Source: Lunularia cruciata
Taxonomy: Eukaryota; Streptophyta; Marchantiopsida; Lunulariales; Lunulariaceae
Assembly: GCA_948567375.1 (NCBI GenBank)
Contig: OX419756.1
Location: 17,489,001-17,553,000 of the forward strand
Length of the DNA: 64,000 nucleotides
Direction: 5' to 3'
Made by a program: the position numbers and the translations under genes. The notes under the pieces were generated by a model that was not told where the DNA came from, searched no databases, and worked only from the letters and a program-made list of their open reading frames with translations. Positions 1 through 9,397 of the stretch are shown piece after piece (the first letter of the stretch is position 1; every line of letters starts with the position of its first letter).

Positions 1-1033
1 AGATAGGCAGATTTTGCCAAACAATGACCAACAAAACTCATCTAAACTAGCTAACCTCATGCTAGCAAGTTGGCTTGCTTGCCTCTCATAGCCCACAGCC
101 TTATGTCTCAAAGCCTCTAAATGCAAAAATTCAGCCCTCTCCAAATCTGACCAAGCTTCACCCAATGCAAGCCAAATCTAGGGCAAAATCTGACATAACT
201 TCTCTATAGTTCGCCAACCGTCAAATCCTCCACTAAATCTCCACTCAGGTCAAATTGGAAGGATAGGGATCGCCAAATCCCAAATTTGAGAGGACCTTCA
301 ATTTTTCATTTTGAGCTCAACTCACACCAAATCAACCTTGATTTTACCTCTTGGGCTCCAATTGAACACTACTATTTGAAATTGACTCCATACTCATGGA
401 AGTTTGGCTAGCAAATCCGTACACCGTTTGCTCCACTACCAAATCTGCATCAATTCACACATAGCTCCTACACACAATCACTCTCAAGGAAATCTGAACC
501 ATGATCAAGGTACAAATGATCAAGTAGGCTTGGAGATACCACCAATAGCCTCAATTTCTACACCCTTAATCTCACATCTCTAATGTAATCAGTTCTTCAT
601 GAACTTGAATCACACTCAAAAAAATCAGTACTTGATCATTCACTCAATCACTCTACTAACAATCAAGCACTAATTACAATCAAGCCACACCCACTCTAGC
701 TAAGAGACACTAGATGATGCTCACCGGCCTTTGTCCACCATAGCCAAGAATTGGAAAGGTCAACATCAAAGCAGTGAGCTCTTTGGAGTTGCACTTCAAA
801 GTTTTACCCCTAATTTTGACCCAGGTCTCCAGCCCTAACGATCCCATTAATGGCACATCTGATGGTGCAAACATTGCAAGTGACAATGGGTCTCACCATG
901 TGATCAATACCCCAAACATGAAATTAGACCATCAACAAGTAGTCCATGAGTAACTACTAAAATACCTCTGATTACCAACATTACTATTCCAACTTTTGAG
1001 CAATCTAGCTTTGACACCACAAATGTTGTGACA
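1..1033 (-). mobile_element. C0: 5' end of a family C Ty3/gypsy element
   Basis: This stretch holds the 5' LTR (584-1033) and the start of the non-coding leader (583 down to 1) of a minus-strand element that continues beyond the left edge. It matches the 5' end of C4 (56111-57100) in order and content: the LTR body, then the same leader phrases including the segment reading TGGTGGTATCTCCAAG on the minus strand. No coding sequence is visible here. The assignment rests on similarity to C4, whose downstream part encodes gag, protease, methyltransferase and reverse transcriptase. Confidence 0.75.
584..1033 (-). repeat. 5' LTR of C0 (family C)
   Basis: On the minus strand the repeat begins TGTCAC at 1033 and ends GATTACA at 584, about 450 bp, nearly the same length and ends as the 5' LTR of C4. 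It resembles the LTR bodies near 30859-31300, 33583-34029 and 54171-54610. Unlike those 3' copies it lacks the roughly 105-bp extension on either side. No target duplication can be tested because the other end lies outside the window. Confidence 0.7.
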
Positions 1034-2226
1034 TTAATGTCCAAAAGAAATTTCTTAATTTGATCAAAGAGATCAAATGAGAAGATTCTTAACAAAAAAT
1101 TTGAGTAAAACAATATTAAAAAGAAAACACCCTCACATATTGTCAAAAAATATAAAAGTCAAATGGATCTTTTTAGATCTAACAATGAAATCACAATTCA
1201 TATTCTTTTGTGGATTATTAACATTGTCAAGATGCTTTGAAGTCAAAGAATAATGAGCGGAGGGCTTAAACATTGCAACGACAAGAATTTGCACTTGTTC
1301 ATGGTTCTTTGAGACTCTAATTCCTTTCTATATGAGTATTATATACATATGAAAGAAATTATACAATATGCATACTTCCTTCATATTGCTTCTACCTAAA
1401 AGATGACCATCAACAGTTTGTAATCATGCAACCTAGTTTGAAGTTGCTACTACTGATGGAAAATAGAATAGAAAGTATTGGAAGTATCACAAAATAATGT
1501 GATCAATTACTATTATGCGTAATGACATGAGTGCCACTAACTCAACAACAATAGGGAACGCTCACACTAAGTAATTGTCAAGTTGTGATTGGTGGAGAAA
1601 ATTTAGATGAGCTAAATTTAATAATGAGACATCTCACTAACAAGAAGAGTAATTGTTAAAATATTATTTGTTTCTTTTTGTAGTAATTCTACAATTTACA
1701 GTGAGAAGATCATCAGCAAGAAGTGTACTTTATTTATTTGAAGAGAGAAGATTGGCAAAGAGAGAGAAGAGATGTAACAAGTGAAAAAGATATTATTGAG
1801 TTTTGGACAGTTTGCTTGCATGCATCACATGAGTGAATAGAAAATTCTGTTTATTTTAAAAAATTTGCTTCATTGGTAGTTAAATTGAAGGCTATGGAAA
1901 ATTGAGAAGAAAGTCATGAGGATTTTTAGGTTTTTAAGGTTTAGAGAGATTATTCCACATTGAAAGTGATGGGTCTAGAATTTTCATTTCTAATCTCTTG
2001 GTATTCATGCTTGAATTCAATGGGAACTAAGTTTGAAATTTTTTGAGATGAGAGTTGAAAATTATGAGAGTTTATAGTTTTTAGGAATTGGATAGATAAT
2101 ATTTACTCAAGTAAGTTGGGATGTGAGTGGTTGTAGCTTTGTAGATACAGAGGAATATGGAGAGGAGCATCATGGGTAATGATCCTTATTATTGTGCTAG
2201 CCATGGCTACACTTCTCCATATGGGG
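1034..2226. other. AT-rich interval, no recognisable gene
   Basis: About 1.2 kb of AT-rich sequence between C0 and A1. I find no long open frame, no protein motif and no match to the repeat families elsewhere in the window. It probably represents older degraded repeat or intergenic DNA. Confidence 0.5.
2222..2226. repeat. Target-site duplication TGGGG, left of A1
   Basis: The five bases TGGGG directly precede the A1 5' LTR and recur exactly at 11133-11137 after its 3' LTR. A perfect 5-bp duplication fixes both borders of the outer element despite the second element inside it. Confidence 0.9.
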
Positions 2227-2652
2227 TGTAACAATATGGAGTTTAGCGACAAAGTTAGTCGGACTTACGAAGAAGCACATAAGACAAATTAGCCTAGAAT
2301 ATTCTAGAAGTATCTAAGAAGCTTCTTGGGAAGCTTCCTAGCTAGCTTAGCTTGCACTGCAAGTACGTAGCTTCTAGAAGGAAGCTTCTAGAAGCTTCTA
2401 ATTAGCTTAACTTGCACGTCAAGTAGGCGGCTTCTAGAAGGAAGCTTCTTGAGAAGCTTCTTAGTTAACTTGGCTTGCACTCTAAGAAAGCGGCTTGAGG
2501 AAGCTTCTTGAGAAGCTTCTCAAGGGCCTTGTATGATACCTATAAATACCAAAGCCAAAGCTCATGCTAGGTATTCAGAGTTTTCCCTCATTCAAGTGTC
2601 CCAATGTGAGTTTCTATTCTCTTATTTCTCTCCTCGAATTTGGTCTTTTACA
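2227..2652 (+). repeat. 5' LTR of A1 (426 bp)
   Basis: Starts TGTAACAATATGG and ends CTTTTACA, with the canonical TG...CA ends. It is followed at once by a tRNA-Met primer binding site. It contains several copies of the palindrome GAAGCTTC and a TATA box at 2541. The paired 3' LTR at 10720-11132 is 13 bp shorter and differs at many positions, so the insertion is old. Confidence 0.9.
2338..2548 (+). promoter_or_regulatory. Heat-shock-element array and TATA box in the A1 LTR
   Basis: The U3 part is crowded with GAAnnTTC units. At 2381-2398 four units alternate at exact five-base spacing (GAAgcTTCtaGAAgcTTC), preceded at 2372-2379 by TTCtaGAA; further GAAgcTTC pairs follow toward 2520. The plant heat-shock factor site is defined by alternating nGAAn blocks, and three in a row already make a strong site. 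A TATAAATA box lies at 2541-2548 downstream of the array, as expected for a promoter. Heat response is inferred, not shown. Confidence 0.6.
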
Positions 2653-2653
2653 T

Positions 2654-2665
2654 TGGTATCAGAGT
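2654..2665 (+). other. Primer binding site of A1 (initiator tRNA-Met)
   Basis: TGGTATCAGAGT lies one base after the LTR end and is complementary to the 3' end of plant initiator tRNA-Met over at least 11 bases. This is where minus-strand cDNA synthesis would begin. Confidence 0.85.
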
Positions 2666-2666
2666 A

Positions 2667-3327
2667 GGAATGGGATGGATGGAATTTATGGACCACCAAA
2701 TCCACTTCCACAAAACCATTGGAATTTTTGTGTCCAAATACTACCCAAGCATTGTTTCACACAATTCATCACCTTGCACTTTGGACAAGATTTTTTGCAT
2801 ATGATCACCATATCTGAGGAACCCTTGGTGCTTCCGATTGTAACTTATGGAGAACGATGGACGAGTTGTTTCTATTGGACCTTCTTGGGGCATAAGATCT
2901 CATTAGAGGAAATCAAGATGGAAGAAGAGAAGATCAAGGCCATTACTAATTGGCCTACCCTGAAGGATGCTACAAAAGTATGGGCATTCAATGGATTGAC
3001 CAACTTTTACTGATGGTTCATCCACTATTATGCTCATGTGGTTGCACCATTGATTGACCTCTTAGGAAAGAACTTGAGCTTCCAATGGACCACCAAGCAT
3101 GAAGAAGCATTCCATAAGTTAAAGCATATGGTGTCTTTAAGACCCATTCTTCAACCATATGATCCTCAACTACCTTGTATGGTTGATTTTGATGCTTCTA
3201 ACTTTGCAATTGGAGTTGTGTTGTAACAGGAGTTCCTAGATGGACTACATCCCATTGCCTTTGTGTCTTGCCGACTAAATATAGTTGAAATAAATTACTC
3301 TGCTTGAGATCAAGAACAACTTGCAAT
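2667..3327 (+). pseudogene. A1 fused leader and RT/RNase H remnant
   Basis: The first about 210 bases match the leader just inside A2's 5' LTR (about 8330-8520 on the minus strand). Near 2874-2880 the reading switches to the end of reverse transcriptase, starting at the LGHKIS motif that A2 has at 5935. It then runs through the RT thumb and start of RNase H (VDFDASNFAIG near 3185-3215) until A2 interrupts it. Stops replace residues that A2 keeps: for example TGATGG at 3011-3016 stands where A2 has CGACGG (two arginines). This is a dead fragment whose main value is to show the internal deletion. Confidence 0.8.
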
Positions 3328-3739
3328 TGTAAAAGACCAAAACCGAGGAGAGAAATAGGAGAATGGAAACTCACATTAGGACACTTGAATGAGGGAAAAA
3401 TCCGAATGCCTAGCATGAGCTTTGGCTTTGGTATTTATAGGTAGCATACAAGGTCCTTGAGAAGCTTCTCAAGAAGCTTCCTCAAGCCGCTTTCTTAGAG
3501 TGCAAGCCAAGTTAACTAGGAAGCTTCTCAAGAAGCTTCCTTCTAGAAGCCGCCTACTTGGCGTGCAAACTAAGCTAGTTGGAAGCTTCTAGAAGCTACT
3601 TACTTAAGGTGCAAGCTAAGCTAACCGAGAAGTTTCCCAAGATGCTTCCTAGATACTTCTGGAATATTCTAGGCTAATTTGTCTTATGTGCTACTTCATG
3701 AGCCTTACTGACTTCGTCGCTAAACTCCATATTGTTACA
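3328..3739 (-). repeat. 3' LTR of A2 (412 bp)
   Basis: Reverse complement starts TGTAACAATATGG and ends CTTTTACA, like the A1 LTRs. It contains repeated GAAGCTTC palindromes, including GAAgcTTCtaGAAgc at 3582-3596 and TTCtaGAA at 3541-3548. Confidence 0.9.
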
Positions 3740-3740
3740 T

Positions 3741-3752
3741 ATTCCCCCGCCG
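3741..3752 (-). other. Polypurine tract of A2
   Basis: On the minus strand GCGGCGGGGGAAT lies directly upstream of the 3' LTR. A1 has the matching tract at about 10706-10719. It would prime plus-strand synthesis. Confidence 0.8.
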
Positions 3753-5056
3753 CTAGATGGTGACATCCTCGTCGCCAGTGAAGCTTCAAATTCCTGGATG
3801 GCCGTCTGTGCATTGTGGAGGTGAGAAAGAGGTTCCCAAGTGGCATCATGAAGGTGATACCCTTTCCAAAGGACCTTGTACTCCGTATGTTGGCGACAGC
3901 CTTGTTGAATGTGGCGACGCGCAAGGATACGATCAACTTTGTACTCCTCATGATCATTGAAAGGGATAGGAAGAGGGGGAGGTTGGACTCAAGAGGAAAA
4001 GGAAGAGGGGTTAGGAACAAAGGGTTTCAACTTGGAAACATGAAAGACAAGATGGATACGCATGTGACAAGGCAAGGCAAGACGATAAGCAATAGGAGAG
4101 ACAATTTGGGTGATATCAAAGGGTCCTATCCAATTAGGGGCAAGTTTACGAACTTGGGTATCAAGTGGGAGAGGGAGGTTACTAGAGTATAACATGACTT
4201 TATCAACGACTTTGAAGGTGAGATCTCAACGATGGTCGTCCTCATATTGTTTTTGGCGATTCTGAGCAACAAGGAGGTGAGACTTGGCTTGTTGGAGAGA
4301 CTGGGATATAGTGGCCAAGAATGTGGAAGTATGAGGAACCTGAGATGGAGGGGGAGCAAGAAGAGACTCTAGAACAAGTGGATCTTGGCCAAAATTGAGA
4401 AAGAAAGGAGAGAATCTGGTGCTTGCCTGTTTGGAATTGTTGTAGGCAAATTTGGTAGCGGCAAGACATTCATCCCAATTGGTATGGTGGACATTGACAA
4501 AGGCACGCAACATATTCTCCAATGTATGATTTTCATGTTCGGTTTGTCCATCAGTTTGAGGATGATAGGCCGTGGACAAAGCAAGCTTGGTGCCGAGTAT
4601 CTGAAAGAGTGCTTGCCAAAACTTCCCGGTAAAGCAAGGATCATGGTTGGAGATGAGTACGCATGGCATTCCATGATGCTTGAAGACATTGTCGAAGATT
4701 TGCACTAAGGTTGGAGCATCCATGGTATCACAAGTTGGTGCCCAATGGATTTTCTTACTAAGCTTATCCACAAACACCACGATGGTGGTGTGTCCTTCTT
4801 TTGTCTTTGGCAAGGATGTGATGAGATCCAAGCTCACATGCTCCCAATGAGCTGATGGAATGGCAAGCGGTTGAAGGAGTCCACCCGGCTTCTGGTTGTT
4901 GGCCTTGTTACGTTGGTAGCTCTCACACGATCGGATAAATTCTTGAACATCCCGTGTCATGTTGGGCCACCACCATTGACGTTGGAGGGTACCCAAGGTC
5001 TTGTCCACACCCATGTGACCAGCGATGGGTAAATCATGGGCTTCTTGAAGGCGCAC
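3753..5056 (-). pseudogene. A2 integrase with C-terminal chromodomain
   Basis: Ty3/gypsy integrase, which would insert the cDNA. The N-terminal zinc-binding region begins at about 5030 (H...H, then CESY, where the usual second cysteine of CxxC is tyrosine). The catalytic core shows SLDLI for the first Asp, SNHDP for the second and DGQTE for the Glu. The C-terminal part (4195-3989) contains the conserved [10 protein letters not shown]. After one TGA at 3989, which A1 reads as CGA, the same frame continues into a chromodomain ending in KGY...DATWEPLSHL. Chromodomains define chromoviruses and steer integration to marked chromatin. Stops at about 4224 and 3989 make it nonfunctional. Confidence 0.85.
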
Positions 5057-5059
5057 AAG

Positions 5060-5935
5060 TCAAAGATCTCCTTTGGCTGGAACATAGATCTGGTCCGCAT
5101 GGAATAGAAGGCCTTCCTTGAAGGAGAAGGTGTTGTACTCCTTGTCACCAGTTGTTAGCCGACCATGTACCATTTGGAAGAAGGGATCTTGCTGTAGAGC
5201 TAACCAAAACTCGTTATGAATCTTGGGATTAATTGACACCGTCATAATTGCTGACGCGATGAGAGGAAGAGACTTCAAATCAGGTCGTCGTGATAGAGCA
5301 TCAGGGATGACATGGAACCAACCTGGTTTGTACTCAAGTTGGATGTCGAACAATTGGAGTTGCTCTTCCCATTGATGATGTTGACTCTTCATGTGCTCTA
5401 GGTGTAAGGTCTGCAACAATGGCTTGTGATCAGTTTGCATGATCACTTGTTTCCCCAAGAGATAATGTCTCCATACCTTGGTGGCATATACCATTGCAAG
5501 TTGTTCCCGATCTCGAGTAGAGTAATTTCTTTCAGCTGTATTTAGTTGGTGAGACACAAAGGCAATAGGATGTAGTCCATCTGGAAATTCTTGTTGCAAC
5601 ACAGCTCCAATTGCAAAGTTAGAAGCATCAAAATCAACCACACAAGGTAGTTGAGGATCATATGGTTGAAGAATGGGTCTTGAAGACACCATATGCTTTA
5701 ACTTTTGGAATGCTTCTTCATGCTTGGTGGTCCATTGGAAGCTTGAGTTCTTTCCCAAGAGGTCAGTCAATGGTGCAGCCATGTGAGCATAATAGTGGAT
5801 GAACCGTCGGTAAAAACTGGCCAATCCATTGAATGCTCGTACTTTGGTAGCATCCTTCAAGGTAGGCCAATCAGTAATGGCCTCAATCTTCTCTTCTTCC
5901 ATCTTGATCCCCTCTGATGAGATCTTATGACCCAA
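5060..5935 (-). pseudogene. A2 RT thumb and RNase H
   Basis: A 291-codon open stretch continuing the pol frame. It starts with the RT connection region (GHKIS, then FYRRFIHYYA) and passes into RNase H with VVDFDASNFAIGAVL, REQLAMVYATKVWRHYLLG and QTDHKPL, ending at ALSRRPDLK. These are the usual Ty3/gypsy RNase H landmarks for degrading the RNA template. A1 carries a diverged copy of the same region at 2880-3327 and 8960-9397. This is one of the better preserved parts of A2. Confidence 0.88.
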
Positions 5936-6016
5936 GAAGGTAACCTCCTTCTGCCAAAAAGCACACTTTGACTTCTTGCAGTAAAATTTCCACTATCGTA
6001 GTCATCTTAGGGCTTC

Positions 6017-6463
6017 TCATACATGATTCTTTTGTTCTGCCTCTGTCCTACTATAGATTAAGATATCATCTAAGAACACTACCACGGACTGATCCAATAG
6101 TCCCTCCAACACCCAATGCATCTGATCCATGAAGACTACTGGAGCATTAGTGAGTCCAAAAGGTAGAACTCTCCACTCAAAATGTCCATACCTTGTGCAA
6201 AAGGCAGTCTTTTGCACGTCCTCTACTTCAATAGGAATTTGCCAATAGCCGCTCCGAAGATCTAGCTTGGAAAAGTAGCGTGCTCTACTTAATTGATCAA
6301 GCAAGTCATCAATCTGAGGCAAGGGATATGCATTCTTCACGGTTTGCTTATTGAGCCCACAGTAATCAATATAGAAATGAAGTCCTCCATCCTTCTTTGA
6401 AACAAATAGTACCGGTGCTCCCCACGAAGAGGTACTATGTCGTATGAAATCCTTCTCCAACAA
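6017..6463 (-). pseudogene. A2 reverse transcriptase core
   Basis: The polymerase palm and fingers of a Ty3/gypsy RT. Visible are [16 protein letters not shown], a degenerate [26 protein letters not shown] with the first catalytic Asp, [14 protein letters not shown] and the active site [11 protein letters not shown] with both Asp residues. It lies in the same frame as the neighbouring RNase H but is separated from it by stops between 6016 and 5936. The missing catalytic piece in A1 corresponds to this segment. Confidence 0.88.
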
Positions 6464-6478
6464 CTCTGTAAGTGTTGT

Positions 6479-6934
6479 TCATAACTCCTCCAACTCCTTT
6501 GGTGAGAGCTGATAGATTGGTCTACTCACTGGAGTACTCCCTGGCAATAACTTGATCTTGAAGGGCATACCTCGATCAGAGGGTAATCCCTTTGGCAGAT
6601 CATCCAAAAACACATCTGCAAACTCTTGAACTATCCGATCAACCGTTGCTTGATGCGGCACCTGGCCCTCCTCAGATTGTTCTTGTACAATCGGCTTGAT
6701 CCACACCGCGAATACAGACTTATCTTCCTCCAAAGCTTGCTCCATGGCTGCTTCATTAACGAACTTCCCTTCTAGGGACTCACCTCTCTTCCAAGCTTGC
6801 TCCATGGTTGCCTTCTTGGCAAACTTCCCATCTTGGGACTCATCTCCCTTCCAGATTTGCTCTATGGCTACCTTCTCAACAAACTTCCCATCTTGGGACT
6901 GACTATTCTTAGGTGTCTTACTCAGAGGTGCCAA
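6479..6934 (-). pseudogene. A2 protease-RT linker with three 20-residue repeats
   Basis: This 151-codon stretch links protease and RT. Its first third has three imperfect tandem copies of a unit built around EGKFVxxAAMEQAWKxxES, matching a 60-bp DNA repeat at about 6724-6903. The last part (FADVFLDDLPKGLPSDRG) is the usual entry to gypsy RT. The function of the repeated linker is unknown; it may be a flexible spacer that grew by slippage. Confidence 0.75.
6724..6903 (-). repeat. 60-bp tandem repeat, three copies
   Basis: Three imperfect units each containing TTCCAAGCTTGCTCCATGG or a close variant, in phase with the reading frame of the A2 protease-RT linker. Confidence 0.8.
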
Positions 6935-6943
6935 ACAACCTAA

Positions 6944-7336
6944 TCAGAAATTCCTACCTTGGTGTTGTACTTGAATTTGACGTCGGGTCCAATCAAATTG
7001 AACCTTATGATGTTCAAGCCAAGGTAGACCCTGAATGATATCATAGTGTAGAGTTGCCACTAAAAACCTCATACACTCCAAATACTCCTTCCCAATCTTG
7101 AAGACAACAGGATGCAAGGTGCAGAATGCAGAACCTTTTCTACCATCCGCCATCATCAAACTACTTCCAATCACTGGCTTGATAGGAACACCCAATTCCT
7201 TTGCTACTTGCATAGATATGCAATTCTTTGAACTTCCAGAATCAACCAAAATCCTACAACCCCGATTAGATATTGTACCTTGCAAGTGAAGAAAACTTGC
7301 ATAGGTTGAACCTTCAATCCTATTGGAACTAATCAA
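6944..7336 (-). pseudogene. A2 aspartic protease
   Basis: Retropepsin-like domain with the active-site motif ILVDSGSSKNCIS near residue 31 of this stretch and the second hallmark DIIQGLPWLEHH about 75 residues later. It processes the Gag-Pol precursor. It lies in a different frame from gag, whose stop codons fall at about 7366-7371, so expression would need frameshifting or the frames were separated by decay. Confidence 0.85.
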
Positions 7337-7365
7337 GCTTCTAGTAGGCGGCTCAAAATCTCCTA

Positions 7366-8262
7366 CTAGGATTCTTCATTTCCTTGATCATTCTGTTCCA
7401 CAAACTCCATCTGGGCAACTTGTTGAGGTCGCCCATTCCTAAGTGGGCATTCAGCAATGCGATGTCCAACTTGGCGACAATAAAAGCAACCTCCATTTTG
7501 TCGTAATCTTTCTTTATCTGCTATGCCAAGTGGCCTTTGTTGGATAGCATCAATCTCCATTGGTACTGGTTCTTCCACTCGTGGTACTGGTAGGTTTTGT
7601 GTAGGTCGAGGTCAAGACCAAGTTGTCACAACTAGGGAATCAAAATGCTCAGCCAATTGCATGGCTTCTTCTACGTTTTGTGGCTCTCGCATGGTCACCT
7701 TGAATCTGGTTTGTGACTTCAATCCTTGCACAAATCGATCCAGAACTTCACCTTCTTGGATATTTGGAGTTTGCATGATGATATTCTGAAATTGTGTGAT
7801 GTAGCTTCTCACTGAGCCAATCTGCCTCAACTCCGCCAATTTATCTCGTGCAGCTCAGGTGGCATTTATAGTCTGAAATTGACCAAGTATTGCATCCTTG
7901 AATTTTGCCCATGTCAAAATTGGTGTAACAATTTGTTGTTCAACTCTTTCTACTTGGAATTGCCACCAAAGTTTTGCCACACCATCCAACTGGCTAGAAG
8001 CCAAGAGAATTTGTTTTCGCTCATCTTGAAGATTGGTGGCTTCAAAGTAACGTTCATAGTCAAACACAAAATTCTCCATTGTGCCTGGAAGATTCTTGCC
8101 TTCAAACACCTTGGGTTTTGGGAATTGAATGCGATCTTCTCCATCTCAAACTGGCGCTCTGTCTATATGTTCTCGTCATTGCTGGTCTCGTTCATCCAAC
8201 AATCGAGTAAGATGCTCAAATTGTTGTTGCATTGCAAGGATAACATCTGGTATTGCCGCCAT
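7366..8262 (-). pseudogene. A2 gag with zinc knuckle
   Basis: Reads from an ATG at 8262 through the retrotransposon gag domain (GTMENFVFDYERYF, LDGVAKLWWQF) to a CCHC zinc knuckle, CFYCRQVGHRIAEC, near 7440-7485. All segments are in one frame, broken by stops near 8175, 8140, 7853 and 7610. Gag forms the particle and binds the RNA. The frame ends with two TAG codons in a row just before the protease frame. Confidence 0.82.
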
Positions 8263-8520
8263 CGCTACTACTCTATTCCACTTCCCGCAATTTATCTAGT
8301 TGATTAACACATAGATACAACACGCCCACCGTTCACCATAAGTTAAAACTGGAAGTATCAAGGGTTCCTCTGACACGGTGATCATATGTAGAAAATCCTG
8401 CCCAAAGCGTGAGGTGATGAATTGTGTGAAATGATGCTTTGGTAATATCTGGACATGAAAGTCCCAATGGTTTGGCGGAAGTGGATTTGGTGGTCCATAA
8501 ATTCCATCCATCCCATTCCT

Positions 8521-8532
8521 GCTCTGATACCA
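8521..8532 (-). other. Primer binding site of A2 (initiator tRNA-Met)
   Basis: On the minus strand TGGTATCAGAGC, a 12-base match to the complement of the plant initiator tRNA-Met 3' end, starts one base after the 5' LTR. Confidence 0.9.
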
Positions 8533-8533
8533 A

Positions 8534-8959
8534 TGTAAAAGACCAAAACCGAGGAGAGAAATAGGAGAATGGAAACTCACATTGGGACACTTGAATGAGT
8601 GAAAACTCCAAATGCCTAGCATGAGCTTTGGCTTTGGTATTTGTAGGTAGCATACAAGGCTCTTGAGAAGCTTCTCAAGAAGCTTCCTCAAGCCGCTTTC
8701 TTAGAGTGCAAGCCAAGTTAACTAGGAAGCTTCTCAAGAAGCTTCCTTCTGGAAACCGCCTACTTGGCGTGCAAGCTAAGCTAGTTGGAAGCTTCTAGAA
8801 GCTTCCTTCTAGAAGCTACTTACTTAAGGTGCAAGCTAAGCTTATCGGGAAGCTTCCCAAGAAGCTTCCTAGATACTTTTGGAATATTCTAGGGTAATTT
8901 GTCTTATGTGCTACTTCGTGAGCCTTACTGACTTTGTCGCTAAACTCCATATTGTTATA
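8534..8959 (-). repeat. 5' LTR of A2 (426 bp)
   Basis: Same family and length as the A1 5' LTR. Its outermost dinucleotide is altered by one substitution (TGTTATA on the plus strand where TGTTACA is expected). GCAAT follows at 8960-8964, repeating 3323-3327. Confidence 0.9.
8788..8814 (-). promoter_or_regulatory. Heat-shock-element array in the A2 5' LTR
   Basis: 8788-8805 reads GAAgcTTCtaGAAgcTTC, four alternating units at perfect five-base spacing, and TTCtaGAA follows at 8807-8814. The block is palindromic, so it counts on either strand. More GAAgcTTC pairs lie at 8668-8750 and 8850-8870. The TATA box of this LTR lies between the array and the RNA start on the minus strand (about 8630-8645). 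Confidence 0.6.
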
Positions 8960-9397
8960 GCAATGGTATATGCCACCAAGGTATGGAGGCATTATCTCTT
9001 GGGGAAACAAGTGATCATGCAAATTGATCACAAGCCATTGTTGCAGACCCTACACTTGGAGCACATGAAGAGTCAACATCATCGATGGGAAGAGCAACTC
9101 CAATTGTTTGACATCCAACTTGAGTACAAACCAGGTCGGTTCCATGTCATCCCTGATGCTCTATCATGACAACCTGATTTGAAGGCTCTTCCTCTCATCA
9201 CGACGGCAATTATGACGGTGTCAATTGACCCTAAGGTCCATAACAAGTTTCGATTAGCTCTACAACACGATCCCTTCTTCCAAATGGTATATGTTTGTCT
9301 GACAACATGCGACAAGGAGTACAATACCTTCTCCTTCAAGGAAGGTCTTCTATTCCATGCGGACCAGATCTATGTTCTTGCCAAAGGTGATCTTTGA
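8960..9397 (+). pseudogene. A1 RNase H remnant, right of A2
   Basis: Resumes the A1 frame exactly where A2 interrupted it (MVYATKVWRHYLLG, then QIDHKPLLQTLHLEH). A TGA near 9167 in ALS*QPDL stands where A2 has CGA, and there is a second block from 9179 to 9397. Together with 2880-3327 this completes the RT/RNase H end of A1. Confidence 0.85.

Larger units (their letters stand above)
3328..8959 (-). mobile_element. A2: inner family A chromovirus, full structure
   Basis: A complete minus-strand element of 5632 bp nested in the RNase H region of A1. LTRs lie at 8534-8959 (5') and 3328-3739 (3'), flanked by the perfect target duplication GCAAT (3323-3327 and 8960-8964). It has a 12-base initiator-Met primer site, a G-rich polypurine tract and, in order, gag, protease, RT, RNase H, integrase and chromodomain. 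Gag sits in one frame and protease-pol in another. Each segment ends in one or a few stops, so it is inactive but only moderately decayed. Confidence 0.93.

Noticed and set aside
3461-3600. GAAGCTTC palindromes read as terminator hairpins or a CRISPR-like repeat
   Set aside because: The spacing is irregular, there are no equal spacers and this is a plant LTR. Alternating GAA/TTC blocks upstream of a TATA box fit heat-shock elements better.
8521-8532. tRNA-Met-like sequence as a possible tRNA gene
   Set aside because: Only 12 bases match, adjacent to an LTR end. It is a primer binding site; no cloverleaf is present. No tRNA or rRNA gene was recognised anywhere in the window.
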